From Actinocrinis sp035946395 (GTDB lineage: Bacteria > Actinomycetota > Actinomycetes > Streptomycetales > Catenulisporaceae), in contig NZ_DASYZI010000268.1 in the NCBI RefSeq assembly GCF_035946395.1, positions 1 to 21,774 on the forward strand: a stretch of DNA of 21,774 nucleotides. The letters are read 5' to 3'. Position 1 is the stretch's first letter. Each line of letters starts with the position of its first letter. The notes below the pieces were generated by a model. The model searched no databases and was not told where the DNA came from. It worked only from the letters and a program-made list of their open reading frames with translations. Below, one piece after another: positions 14,436 to 21,512 of the stretch. A program made the translations under genes and the position numbers.

Positions 14436-15029
14436 ATGGAGACGAGCACGAGCCCCGATGCGCCGGCGGACACGCGTCCGCGTGCAGTCGTGCTCGTGGA
14501 AGGGCCCAGCGATCGGCTGGCGTTGGAGGTGCTGGCGCGTCGGCGTGGCCGGGACCTGGAGCGTGAGCGGATCGAGGTCGTGGCGATGGGCGGTGCGACG
14601 AACATCGGGCACTACCTCGACCGCTACGGTCCGCGCGGGCTCGGCGTGAAGGTCGCAGGGCTCTACGACAGTGCCGAGGAGCGCTTCTTCAGGCAGGGCC
14701 TCGCGCGAGCAGGCCTCGGCGCGCAGTCGTCGCACACCGCTCTGGCGGAGTTCGGGTTCTTCGTGTGTACGGCGGACCTGGAGGACGAGCTGATCCGGGC
14801 CGTCGGTGCCGGGCGCGTGGAGCAACTCGTCGAGGCCGAGGGCCAACTCGCCTCGTTCCGTAGGCTGCAACGCCAGCCAGCGCAGCGCGAGCGCAGCCTG
14901 CACGACCAACTTCGACGTCTGATGAGCGGCCGCTCCGGCGGCAAGTACCGCTACTCGGCCGTCATGGCGCAGGCCGTCGATCTCGACCACGTGCCGTACC
15001 CGCTCGATGCAGTGCTCGACTATGTGTGA
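14436..15029 (+). CDS. Stand-alone TOPRIM-domain protein (OLD-nuclease-like)
   Basis: 197 aa from ATG 14436. The frame opens earlier at 14394, inside the terminator loop. TATCGT at 14423-14428 lies 7 nt before this ATG, as expected for a leaderless mRNA, and no ribosome binding site is present. The TOPRIM fold is visible: VVLVEGPSD (E22), MGGATNIGHYLDRYG, then VAGLYDSAEE (D78) and FFVCTADLEDELIRA (D114, E116). The usual DxD is DSAE here. TOPRIM domains of this type are the C-terminal nuclease half of OLD-family proteins, which normally also carry an ABC-type ATPase. Here no ATPase is fused or adjacent. The basic tail LRRLMSGRSGGKYRYS may contact nucleic acid. Nuclease activity with metal ions is inferred. 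It converges on the LuxR gene with 7 bp between stops. Confidence 0.82.
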   Translation: METSTSPDAPADTRPRAVVLVEGPSDRLALEVLARRRGRDLERERIEVVAMGGATNIGHYLDRYGPRGLGVKVAGLYDSAEERFFRQGLARAGLGAQSSHTALAEFGFFVCTADLEDELIRAVGAGRVEQLVEAEGQLASFRRLQRQPAQRERSLHDQLRRLMSGRSGGKYRYSAVMAQAVDLDHVPYPLDAVLDYV

Positions 15030-15050
15030 TGTACGACTACGTGTGATGTC
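15017..15050. repeat. 17-bp tandem duplication over two convergent stop codons
   Basis: Copies at 15017-15033 and 15034-15050 share 15 of 17 bases (CGACTA-y-GTGTGATGT core). The TOPRIM stop (15027-15029) lies in copy 1 and the regulator stop (15037-15039) in copy 2. It reads as a recent duplication at the gene ends. Confidence 0.85.
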
Positions 15051-17682
15051 TGTCGCGGTGCAACGCCTCGCCCAACTCGGAACGGCCCGCGACGCCGAGC
15101 TTGCCGTAGATGCGCCCGAGGTGGTTCTCGACGGTCCGTTCCGACAGCCGCAGCCGATCGGCGATCTGTCGGTTGCTCAGGCCGTCCGCAGCGCACTCGG
15201 CGATCTGTCGTTCGCGTGGGGTCAGCGCGCGCAGCGGGCCGAGGTGGCGCAGCAGCGGGGTGCGTGCGTCGCACTCGGCGGCCAGCGACAACGCGCGCGA
15301 GGCGGTCCGCGACGTGCGACCGACTGCGTTTCCGGCCGGCTCACCGGAGGCCAGCGCCGCGGCGGCGTACGCTTCGGCGGCGTAGAGGGTGAATCCGAGT
15401 GCGTGCAGTGCGTCCGCCGCCTCGCGCAGCGCGGTCGGCTTTCCAGCGGCGGCAGCGTCGATCAGTTGACGTATACAGGCGCCCAGCGGCCAGTCGTCGG
15501 GTATTGCGACACGGTCGAGCACGCGCGTCGCCGCATCGAGGTGGCGGAGCCTGAACAGGTCGAGCGCGCCCGTGACGGCGGGTGCCACCATGCCTTCGTC
15601 GGCCCACGCATCAGCTGCCTGCGCCAGACGCTGCCCGGCTGCGTCGCCTTTGCCACACGCGTAGTCGTGCCAGGACCAGGCCCGGACCACCTCCGTGCTC
15701 AGCGCACGTAGTTGCGGAGGCACGGGGAGCGTCGACAACGCGTCGGCCAGCCGCTGCGCCGCCGCGCGATCACCGCGCTGCGCCGCCGCGGACAGGCCGG
15801 TGGCCAGGCACCACAGGCGGCCGCTCGGATCATGCGGCAGCTCCTCGAACAGGCGCCCGGACTCAGCGGCCTGAGCCGCGGCTGCGGGCAGGTCCCCGAT
15901 GCCGAGGCACACGCTTGCCAACCCGGCGCGGGTCCACGCCTGGCCGACGACGTCGCCGCGGTCGAGCGTGTCGTCGATCGCGGCCCGCGCGCGGGTGAGT
16001 GCGGTCGACGGGTCGCCGTAATCGCACAGCGCGCGCGCCGCGAGGGCGCAGAGAGAGGGGGCGGTGCCGGCCACGTCGTCGTCCGGCGCGCGTTCGGCCA
16101 TTGCCAAATCGAACGCGTCCAGCCCGGCGCGGAATCTGCCCACCAGCGGATACGCCATCGCCGCGCCGGCCGCGGCCAGTGCCCGCACCTGCGGCCACGG
16201 GGCGTGCAGCTGCGGTTCCAGCTCGCTGATAGCGGCGTCGAACCGGCCGGTGACGGCGAGCAGCATGCCGTGGTTCGCCGCGAGCTGCGCCGCCGCCTGC
16301 GCCTGCGAGACCGCGCGGGATGCATCTTCGAGGATGGCGAGGCCTTCGTCGAGCCGTCCGGTGGACCAGCTGATCCGATGGGCCCGCGCGGCGGCGAGCG
16401 CCGCCTGCTCGTGGTCCGAGGCGGCCAGCGCGCCGAGCGAGTCGAGCAGGGCCTGCGCGGCCTCGGAGCGGCCCGCGTCGACCATGGCCTCGTACAGCAG
16501 CAGGCCGTCGCCGACCTCGCGCCGTTGTTCGAAGGCTGCTGCGGCGAGCCGTTCCCGTACGCCGGCCTCCGCGCGTACCGCGGCCGCGTACCGGGCCGCG
16601 GCGGCCATCTTCGCCCGGTCCGGCGTCCCGCCTCCGTCCAGCCGCCACACGGCCCAGCGGACCAGGTCCTCGGCGCGGCGCAGCCCGGTGGCCTCCAGCG
16701 CGTCGGCCAGCCGCCGCGCGGCGCCGAGCCGTGCGGACACCGGGGTCGACCGGGCTATCAGCTCACGATAAAGCGGGTGATGCACGCGCGTCGGCAGCCG
16801 CCGGTCCTCGCGGTCGACCTCGATCAGGCCCCGTCGTTCCAGCGCCTCGACGACCGGCGGCTCGACCAGGCCGAGCAACAGCCGCAGGCCCACGCCCGGC
16901 GCGAGCGCCACCAGTTCGAGCGCGGCGCGCTGCGGTCCGCTGACCCCGGCCAGCCGCGTCTCCAGCAGCTCGGCCAGCCCGCTGGAGCGCGCGGCGACCC
17001 GCTCGACGAGCCAGACCCCGTCGTCGGCGCGCCGTAGCGTGCCGGCCGACGCCGCGTCGAGCAACAGTTCCCTGATGAAGAGCGAGTTTCCCGCGCTGAG
17101 GCGGTGGATCTCGCGCACCGTCCCGGGGGAGACCTCGCCGCCGAGCGCCCCGGCGAGCAGTTCGGCCACGTCGCGCTCGCCGAGCGGCGCGAGGTCGACC
17201 CGGCTCAGCAGTCCCGATGCCAGCAGCGCGCCGAGTGCGTCCGGCAGGCGCGCGCCGGCGCGCAGCGTGGCGAGCAGGCGCACCCGGTCGGCGGACACCC
17301 ATTGTTCGAGGACGAGTGCTGACACGTCGTCGAGCAGGTCGGCGTCGTCGAGTACGAGCAGGCGTGGCGCGCCCGCGCTCGGCGGCACCGCCGATCCGGC
17401 CGCGCCGCCGAGCATGCCGATGGCCGTGGGCCGGGCAGCGTCCGAACCCCGCAGGAACCACGGTGCACCGGCCGCGGACTCGTAGCGCGCCGCCGCCTGC
17501 CGCGCCAGCCGGGACTTGCCGATCCCCGCCGGGCCGCAGACGACCGCCCCCTTCACCGCGCCGCCACCCGCCAGTGCCCGGCCCAGCGCCGCCAACTCGC
17601 TGACGCGCCCGACGAACGGCCAGCTCTCGGCTAGCGCCCGGTCCCCGGCCGGGCCGACCGCCCGCGTCGCGGATGGGTTCAT
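15037..17682 (-). CDS. LuxR-family LAL-type ATPase transcription regulator
   Basis: 881 aa from ATG 17682, preceded by AGGA at 9 nt (also TAGGAT at 8 nt, a possible leaderless box); ATG 17718 has no site. The N-terminus carries an AAA-type ATPase: GPAGIGKS Walker A at 50-57 and LLVLDDAD Walker B at 108-115. A long helical middle (about 330-800) resembles the TPR-like region of MalT/LAL proteins. The last 62 residues are a LuxR helix-turn-helix: LTPRERQIAECAADGLSNRQ, then IADRLRLSERTVENHLGRIY. Such proteins bind ATP and an inducer, oligomerise and activate promoters, often for secreted enzymes or antibiotics. The divergent secreted genes are the obvious candidate targets. An 18-bp palindrome just upstream may be its own operator. 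The length is typical. Confidence 0.93.
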   Translation of the reverse strand: MNPSATRAVGPAGDRALAESWPFVGRVSELAALGRALAGGGAVKGAVVCGPAGIGKSRLARQAAARYESAAGAPWFLRGSDAARPTAIGMLGGAAGSAVPPSAGAPRLLVLDDADLLDDVSALVLEQWVSADRVRLLATLRAGARLPDALGALLASGLLSRVDLAPLGERDVAELLAGALGGEVSPGTVREIHRLSAGNSLFIRELLLDAASAGTLRRADDGVWLVERVAARSSGLAELLETRLAGVSGPQRAALELVALAPGVGLRLLLGLVEPPVVEALERRGLIEVDREDRRLPTRVHHPLYRELIARSTPVSARLGAARRLADALEATGLRRAEDLVRWAVWRLDGGGTPDRAKMAAAARYAAAVRAEAGVRERLAAAAFEQRREVGDGLLLYEAMVDAGRSEAAQALLDSLGALAASDHEQAALAAARAHRISWSTGRLDEGLAILEDASRAVSQAQAAAQLAANHGMLLAVTGRFDAAISELEPQLHAPWPQVRALAAAGAAMAYPLVGRFRAGLDAFDLAMAERAPDDDVAGTAPSLCALAARALCDYGDPSTALTRARAAIDDTLDRGDVVGQAWTRAGLASVCLGIGDLPAAAAQAAESGRLFEELPHDPSGRLWCLATGLSAAAQRGDRAAAQRLADALSTLPVPPQLRALSTEVVRAWSWHDYACGKGDAAGQRLAQAADAWADEGMVAPAVTGALDLFRLRHLDAATRVLDRVAIPDDWPLGACIRQLIDAAAAGKPTALREAADALHALGFTLYAAEAYAAAALASGEPAGNAVGRTSRTASRALSLAAECDARTPLLRHLGPLRALTPRERQIAECAADGLSNRQIADRLRLSERTVENHLGRIYGKLGVAGRSELGEALHRDRHHT

Positions 17683-17698
17683 ATCGGCGCATCCTACC

Positions 17699-17716
17699 GC
17701 CCGCCGGCCGGCGGGC
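17699..17716. promoter_or_regulatory. 18-bp perfect palindrome beside the regulator start
   Basis: GCCCGCCGGCCGGCGGGC (17699-17716) equals its own reverse complement. It lies 17-34 bp upstream of the regulator ATG, just behind a possible TAGGAT -10 box (minus strand, 17691-17696). It is a candidate autoregulation site, though GC-rich palindromes also arise by chance in this DNA. Confidence 0.5.
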
Positions 17717-17821
17717 ATGAGTGGTTGAGCTCAGGGCACTGAGTACTCGCCACTCTGGACCTGAGCGTGCGCCGGCCGCATCCTCGGATCCGCGCGAACC
17801 GGGCACGGCCGTCCGGCGTCA

Positions 17822-17837
17822 GGGCACGAGCGTGCCC
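17822..17837. promoter_or_regulatory. Palindrome GGGCACG-AG-CGTGCCC upstream of the secreted pair
   Basis: Perfect 7-bp arms with a 2-bp centre, 38 bp before the GTG of the exported protein. Its position suits an activator or repressor site. I see no clear -10/-35 pair here. Confidence 0.45.
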
Positions 17838-17875
17838 GGGCGGCAACGAACCGCGCTACTGAAGGGACAATCGCT

Positions 17876-18925
17876 GTGCGTGGATCAGTGCGTTCTGCCC
17901 GTTGGGCGGTGAGTGTCGGCCTCGTGCTCGCGATCGGCCTGTCCCCGCAGGGATCGAGTGCGGCCACGCAGGGCGACGCGACGGCGCCGGACAACGGATT
18001 CTCCGCCGCCGGCCCGTGGAACACGCCGCTGCCGGCCGACGTGCCGCTGGCGCCGAACTCGCAGGCCATCGTGAACAACCTGGTGCAGGACAAGCAGAAC
18101 AACTCCGGGCTGTGGGCGATCAACACGGACACCTACTCCGCGCCCGTGTACACCGTCGGTCCGGACACGCCTGTACAGCAGTGGACTTACTCCGACTGCC
18201 AGAACATGCCGCAGCTGGCCCCGGTGATCGCCGGCTCGCTGGCCGCCGTGCCCACCCCGCCCGGGATGCTCGTCTCGCAGGGTACTGACGAGTCGGTCGC
18301 GATCTACCAGCCCGCCACGGACACCTACTGGGACTTCTGGCGAGCCCAGCAGGACGCCTCCGGCCACTGGTCCGCGTGCTGGGGCGGCGAGATCGAGCAC
18401 TACAGCACCAACCCGGGCATCTTCGACAACCCGCTGGGCGCCTCCGCCACCGGCCTGCCGCTCGGCGCGTCCCTGATCCGCGTCGACGAACTGCGCCGCG
18501 GTCGCATCGACCACGCGATCAACCTGGAAACCGTGCGCACCCAGGCCGGCTGCTTCTCCTGGCCGGCCACCCGCGACGACGGCAACACCCCCGGCGCCGA
18601 CATCCCGTGCGAGGGCCAGCGCTTCCGGCTCGACCCGGCCTTCGACGTCAATACTCTGATCGACCCGGCCGCGCGAACCATCGCCCGCGCCATGCAGCAG
18701 TACGGGCTGATCCTGACCGACAAGGCGGGCGCCGTGGTCACCCAGGCCGAGGACCCACGCCCCTTCGAGGCGACCGACGGCGGCATCGACCCGTACAACC
18801 AGCTGTTCGACCCCACCGGAACCGGGCTGCTGCCGGAAAGCCTGACCCGTTACCTGGTCATGGCCCAAATCCCCCTCAACCGTCTCCAGGCTCTGCCGCT
18901 GAACTACGGCGAATCGGGCTTCTAA
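17876..18925 (+). CDS. Conserved exported protein of unknown function
   Basis: 349 aa from GTG 17876 with GAAGGGA 8 nt upstream. The N-terminus is a Sec signal (MRGSVRSAR, a hydrophobic core, GSSA-AT, cleavage near residue 29). The mature protein begins GPWNTPLPADVPLAPNSQAI and has SAPVYTVGPDTP, then AIYQPATDTYWDFWRAQQ, SACWGGEIEHYSTNPGIF, RGRIDHAINLE and FSWPATRDDGNTPGADIP. Near the end come QYGLILTDKAGAVVTQAEDP and NRLQALPLNYGESGF. I recognise this pattern as a family of exported actinomycete proteins without a named function; catalytic residues are not evident, though the conserved Trp, Asp and His residues look like a carbohydrate-handling surface. It is 56 bp before the CBM2 gene, suggesting a two-gene transcript, and divergent from the LAL regulator. 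Confidence 0.88.
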   Translation: MRGSVRSARWAVSVGLVLAIGLSPQGSSAATQGDATAPDNGFSAAGPWNTPLPADVPLAPNSQAIVNNLVQDKQNNSGLWAINTDTYSAPVYTVGPDTPVQQWTYSDCQNMPQLAPVIAGSLAAVPTPPGMLVSQGTDESVAIYQPATDTYWDFWRAQQDASGHWSACWGGEIEHYSTNPGIFDNPLGASATGLPLGASLIRVDELRRGRIDHAINLETVRTQAGCFSWPATRDDGNTPGADIPCEGQRFRLDPAFDVNTLIDPAARTIARAMQQYGLILTDKAGAVVTQAEDPRPFEATDGGIDPYNQLFDPTGTGLLPESLTRYLVMAQIPLNRLQALPLNYGESGF

Positions 18926-18981
18926 CCATAACTCCGGCGAGCCGTCCCACCACGCTGATTCGGCCTGATCAGGAGGAAACT

Positions 18982-19788
18982 GTGCGCATGATACGTATCC
19001 TGACACTCGCGCTGGCGGCCATCGGCCTGTCCGGCGCGAGCATCCCCGCCGCAGCAGCCCAGGTCCAGACCCAGACCCAGACCCATGCCCAGTCCACCGT
19101 GCAGCCGGCGGCGGCCTGTACCGGCACCGCCGCACTCACTCAGCTGGGCTTCGTCCCGAGCAGTGTCGCACCAGGCCAGAACTCGAACCTGAAGGGAACG
19201 CTGGCCAACTGCACGTCCCAGCCGGTCGCGATCACCCTGCTCATCACCTGGCAGCTGCTCGGCACGGCGCAGAACTGCTTCGTCAACGACCCGACGTACA
19301 TGCAGGAGACCCTCCCGGCGAGCGGAACGCTGAGCCTGGGCGGTCAGTACATGGTCGCCGGGACGTGCACGGCGTCAGGCGTCCAGGCCACCGTCAAGAT
19401 CACCGACGCGGGCAACAACGTGCTGGCTCAGGGCACTGCCGTGCTGGCGATCGAGCAACCGATGCCGGTGCTCGCCTGTCACGTGACGTACACCGTGCAG
19501 AGCCAGTGGCAGGGCGGGTTCGGCGCGGCCATCTCGATCGGCAACACCGGCGAGGTGGGCTTCGGCAACTGGACGCTGACATTCACCTTCGGCGGCGACC
19601 AGAAGCTGACGACCGTGTGGGGCGCGACCGGCACGCAGAACGGTGCCATCGCAACGTTGAAGAACGTGTCGTACGACGCCTCGATCGCCCCGGGCCAGAC
19701 GATCAGCGGCATCGGCTTCAACGGCACGTTCACCAACAGCAACGCCGCGCCGACCGGATTCAACCTCAACGGCACCCTCTGCTCGTAG
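18982..19788 (+). CDS. Secreted CBM2 (cellulose-binding family) protein
   Basis: 268 aa from GTG 18982, with AGGAGG 5 nt upstream; ATG 18988 is 11 nt from the site. Sec signal with cleavage near AAAA-QV (residue 26), then a short Gln-Thr repeat (QTQTQTH) from a CAGACC hexamer. Residues about 46-160 form an unrecognised beta-rich domain with several Cys (ACTGTAALTQLGFVPSSV, TLANCTSQPVAI, MVAGTCTASGVQA). Residues 166-268 are a CBM2 module: C166 HVTYTVQSQW, GFGAAISIGNTG, GNWTLTFTF, VWGATGTQNG, ISGIGFNG and FNLNGTLC267, with the two terminal Cys pairing. CBM2 binds cellulose, chitin or xylan through exposed Trp residues. No catalytic domain is present, so it is an adhesin- or scaffold-like binding protein, or the first domain has an unknown activity. 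Confidence 0.92.
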   Translation: MRMIRILTLALAAIGLSGASIPAAAAQVQTQTQTHAQSTVQPAAACTGTAALTQLGFVPSSVAPGQNSNLKGTLANCTSQPVAITLLITWQLLGTAQNCFVNDPTYMQETLPASGTLSLGGQYMVAGTCTASGVQATVKITDAGNNVLAQGTAVLAIEQPMPVLACHVTYTVQSQWQGGFGAAISIGNTGEVGFGNWTLTFTFGGDQKLTTVWGATGTQNGAIATLKNVSYDASIAPGQTISGIGFNGTFTNSNAAPTGFNLNGTLCS

Positions 19789-19831
19789 CCGCTGCGCCGC
19801 CCGCCGAGCCATATCGCGGAACGGGGATAGC

Positions 19832-19880
19832 AACGGGAACGGGAACGGACCAGGCCGCCGCCACCCTCGGGTGCGGCGGC
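19832..19880 (+). terminator. AACGGG repeat and hairpin after the CBM2 gene
   Basis: AACGGG is repeated nearly three times at 19832-19848. Then GCCGCC-ACCC (19857-19866) pairs with GGGT...GGCGGC (19869-19880), with a 2-nt bulge. This imperfect hairpin, about 70 nt past the stop, is a plausible terminator. Confidence 0.5.
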
Positions 19881-19932
19881 TTGGCCGCGCACTCGGCAGG
19901 GCACTGACCCGGACCGACATCGCCCTGATTCC

Positions 19933-19944
19933 CTGCCATGGCAG
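19933..19944. promoter_or_regulatory. 12-bp palindrome before the methyltransferase gene
   Basis: CTGCCATGGCAG is perfectly symmetric and lies 91 bp before the methyltransferase ATG. A weak TACATT -10 candidate is at 19992-19997. No ORF is supported between 19789 and 20035. Confidence 0.35.
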
Positions 19945-20035
19945 TGATCGGAGGTTGCGACTTTCCACCTGCGAACACGGCGGCAGAGGTTTACATTGGG
20001 AGTCGAGATTCTCGCCGGCCGCGGAGAGGAAGCAC

Positions 20036-20971
20036 ATGAGTGAGGGCGCCTCCGGATCGGACCCCGACGCCGACCGGGCGCAGTGGATCAAGTCCAGGAT
20101 CGACACGACCAGGCCGAATCCGGCCCGCTTGTACGACGTCTTTCTCGGCGGCAAGGACAACTACCCCGTGGACCGCGCGGCGGCCAAGGCGGCGATGGCG
20201 GCTTCGCCCAGGCTCTACCTCAACATCTGGCACAACCGCGACTTCGTGCGCCGTGCCGTCAGCCACCTGACCGAAACGGCGGGCATCCGGCAGTTCCTGG
20301 ACATCGGCACCGGACTGCCGACCGCCGAGAACGTCCACCAGATCGCCCAGCGGATCGCGCCGGATTCGCGGATCGTCTACGCCGACAACGACCCGATCGT
20401 GCTCACCCACGCCCGCGCCCTGCTCACCAGCGGCCCCGGCGGCGTGACCGACTACCTGGACGCCGATCTGCGCGACCCGGACGCAATCCTCGAAGGCGCC
20501 GCACGCACGCTCGACCTCGACAGGCCGGTCGCGCTGGTTCTGGCGGCCATCCTGCATTTCGTCGAGGACGCGAAGGCATACGACGTGGTCGCGCGGCTCG
20601 TGAGCGCGTTGTCGCCCGGCAGCTACCTGGTGATGAGCCACCTCACGCCCGACACGGACCCCGAGGGCAGCCGCAAGGTGGCCAAGACCTACGCCGACAA
20701 GGGGCTGACGTTCCTGCTGCGTCCCAAGGCCGACGTCCTGAAGTTCTTCACCGACAGCGGCCTCGAACTGATCGAGCCCGGCATCGTCCCCGTGCACCAC
20801 TGGCGCCCCGACCACCGCCCCTGGGCCCTAGGCGCTCCCTGGCCGCGCGATACCGATCTCCTCGACCACCTGGACGAGATCGACAAGATCAAGTATCACG
20901 ACATCAACGACGTTACGGACGCCGACATCAGCGTCTACGGCGCCGTCGCACGCAAGACCGCAGAGGACTGA
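20036..20971 (+). CDS. SAM-dependent methyltransferase, DUF574 family (Methyltransf_19)
   Basis: 311 aa from ATG 20036 with GGAGAGG 6 nt upstream; the frame is open further back but that part overlaps the intergenic hairpin and has no site. The conserved opening RIDTTRPNPARLYDVFLGGKDNY is diagnostic. It is followed by HNRDFVRRAVSHLTE, then the SAM-binding FLDIGTGLPT (89-93 DIGTG), YADNDPIVLTHARALL with the acidic residue after strand 2, and PVALVLAAILHFVED. The C-terminal part has SYLVMSHLTPDTDPEG and IVPVHHWRPDHRPW. This family is highly multiplied in actinomycetes and its substrates are mostly unknown. The tail (about 30 residues after the core) is a little longer than usual. It converges on the toxin gene with 124 bp between. 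Confidence 0.94.
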   Translation: MSEGASGSDPDADRAQWIKSRIDTTRPNPARLYDVFLGGKDNYPVDRAAAKAAMAASPRLYLNIWHNRDFVRRAVSHLTETAGIRQFLDIGTGLPTAENVHQIAQRIAPDSRIVYADNDPIVLTHARALLTSGPGGVTDYLDADLRDPDAILEGAARTLDLDRPVALVLAAILHFVEDAKAYDVVARLVSALSPGSYLVMSHLTPDTDPEGSRKVAKTYADKGLTFLLRPKADVLKFFTDSGLELIEPGIVPVHHWRPDHRPWALGAPWPRDTDLLDHLDEIDKIKYHDINDVTDADISVYGAVARKTAED

Positions 20972-20990
20972 GACACTCAGACACTCAGAC
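20972..20990. repeat. 8-bp tandem repeat after the methyltransferase stop
   Basis: GACACTCA is repeated 2.4 times directly after the stop codon. It looks like slippage. No clear terminator is seen in the rest of the convergent gap to 21095. Confidence 0.7.
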
Positions 20991-21095
20991 GCCGCGCCGC
21001 ACCACCGACTTCACAGATCGCACCTCAGGACACGTCGCAGCGCACACTCGTACCGCCTAGGCCGTGGTGGCCGGTGGGTTGCCTGCGTCGTGTGA

Positions 21096-21512
21096 CTACA
21101 AGGCGACGATTCGCACCAGCTTTCCGCAGAGCTTTCCCATGTCGTCCGCGTCCGAGGTGAGGACGATGACTGGCCTCGCGGCTCGCAACGCAGTTGCGGC
21201 AACGACGGCGTCAACGGCGTACTTGTGCCCGTGCAGCCCAGCCTCGCGCAGAAGATCAATCGCATGGAATGCGATCTCGTCAGTCACGGGTTCGATCCTG
21301 AGTCGTGAGAGGTACCAGCGGAGCTTGTCGTTCTTCAGACGCATATCGAATGCCTCGATTGGGGTGAGTGCACTGATGATCACGCGAAAGTCGTTGTCTT
21401 GTGCTTCGCGAAGGAGAGCAGTCACCCGCTGATCGGCCGTGCACCACCCGGACAGGCCCTGACTGTCCAGCACCACCGTCCCAGCGCTCAGCCTGCTGCG
21501 CGTGCGTGCCAT
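21096..21512 (-). CDS. PIN-domain toxin (VapC-like)
   Basis: 138 aa from ATG 21512, with GAGG 4 nt upstream. The PIN acidic residues are in place: D16 (VVLDSQGLSGW), E53 (LTPIEAFD), D101 (HKYAVDAVVAATAL) and D121 (VLTSDADD). PIN toxins are Mg-dependent RNases that cut tRNA, rRNA or mRNA. The first 25 bases overlap the 3' end of the antitoxin gene, which is the usual coupled order (antitoxin first). The gene lies at the end of the module, convergent with the methyltransferase. The exact RNA target cannot be predicted. I see no truncation. Confidence 0.92.
   Translation of the reverse strand: MARTRSRLSAGTVVLDSQGLSGWCTADQRVTALLREAQDNDFRVIISALTPIEAFDMRLKNDKLRWYLSRLRIEPVTDEIAFHAIDLLREAGLHGHKYAVDAVVAATALRAARPVIVLTSDADDMGKLCGKLVRIVAL

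Noticed and set aside
15007..15711. Plus-strand frame of 234 codons opposite the LAL regulator
   Set aside because: Antisense shadow of the LuxR helix-turn-helix coding region.
19871..20035. 55-residue N-terminal extension of the methyltransferase
   Set aside because: It lacks a ribosome binding site and starts inside a hairpin; GGAGAGG before ATG 20036 and the family opening motif fix the start.
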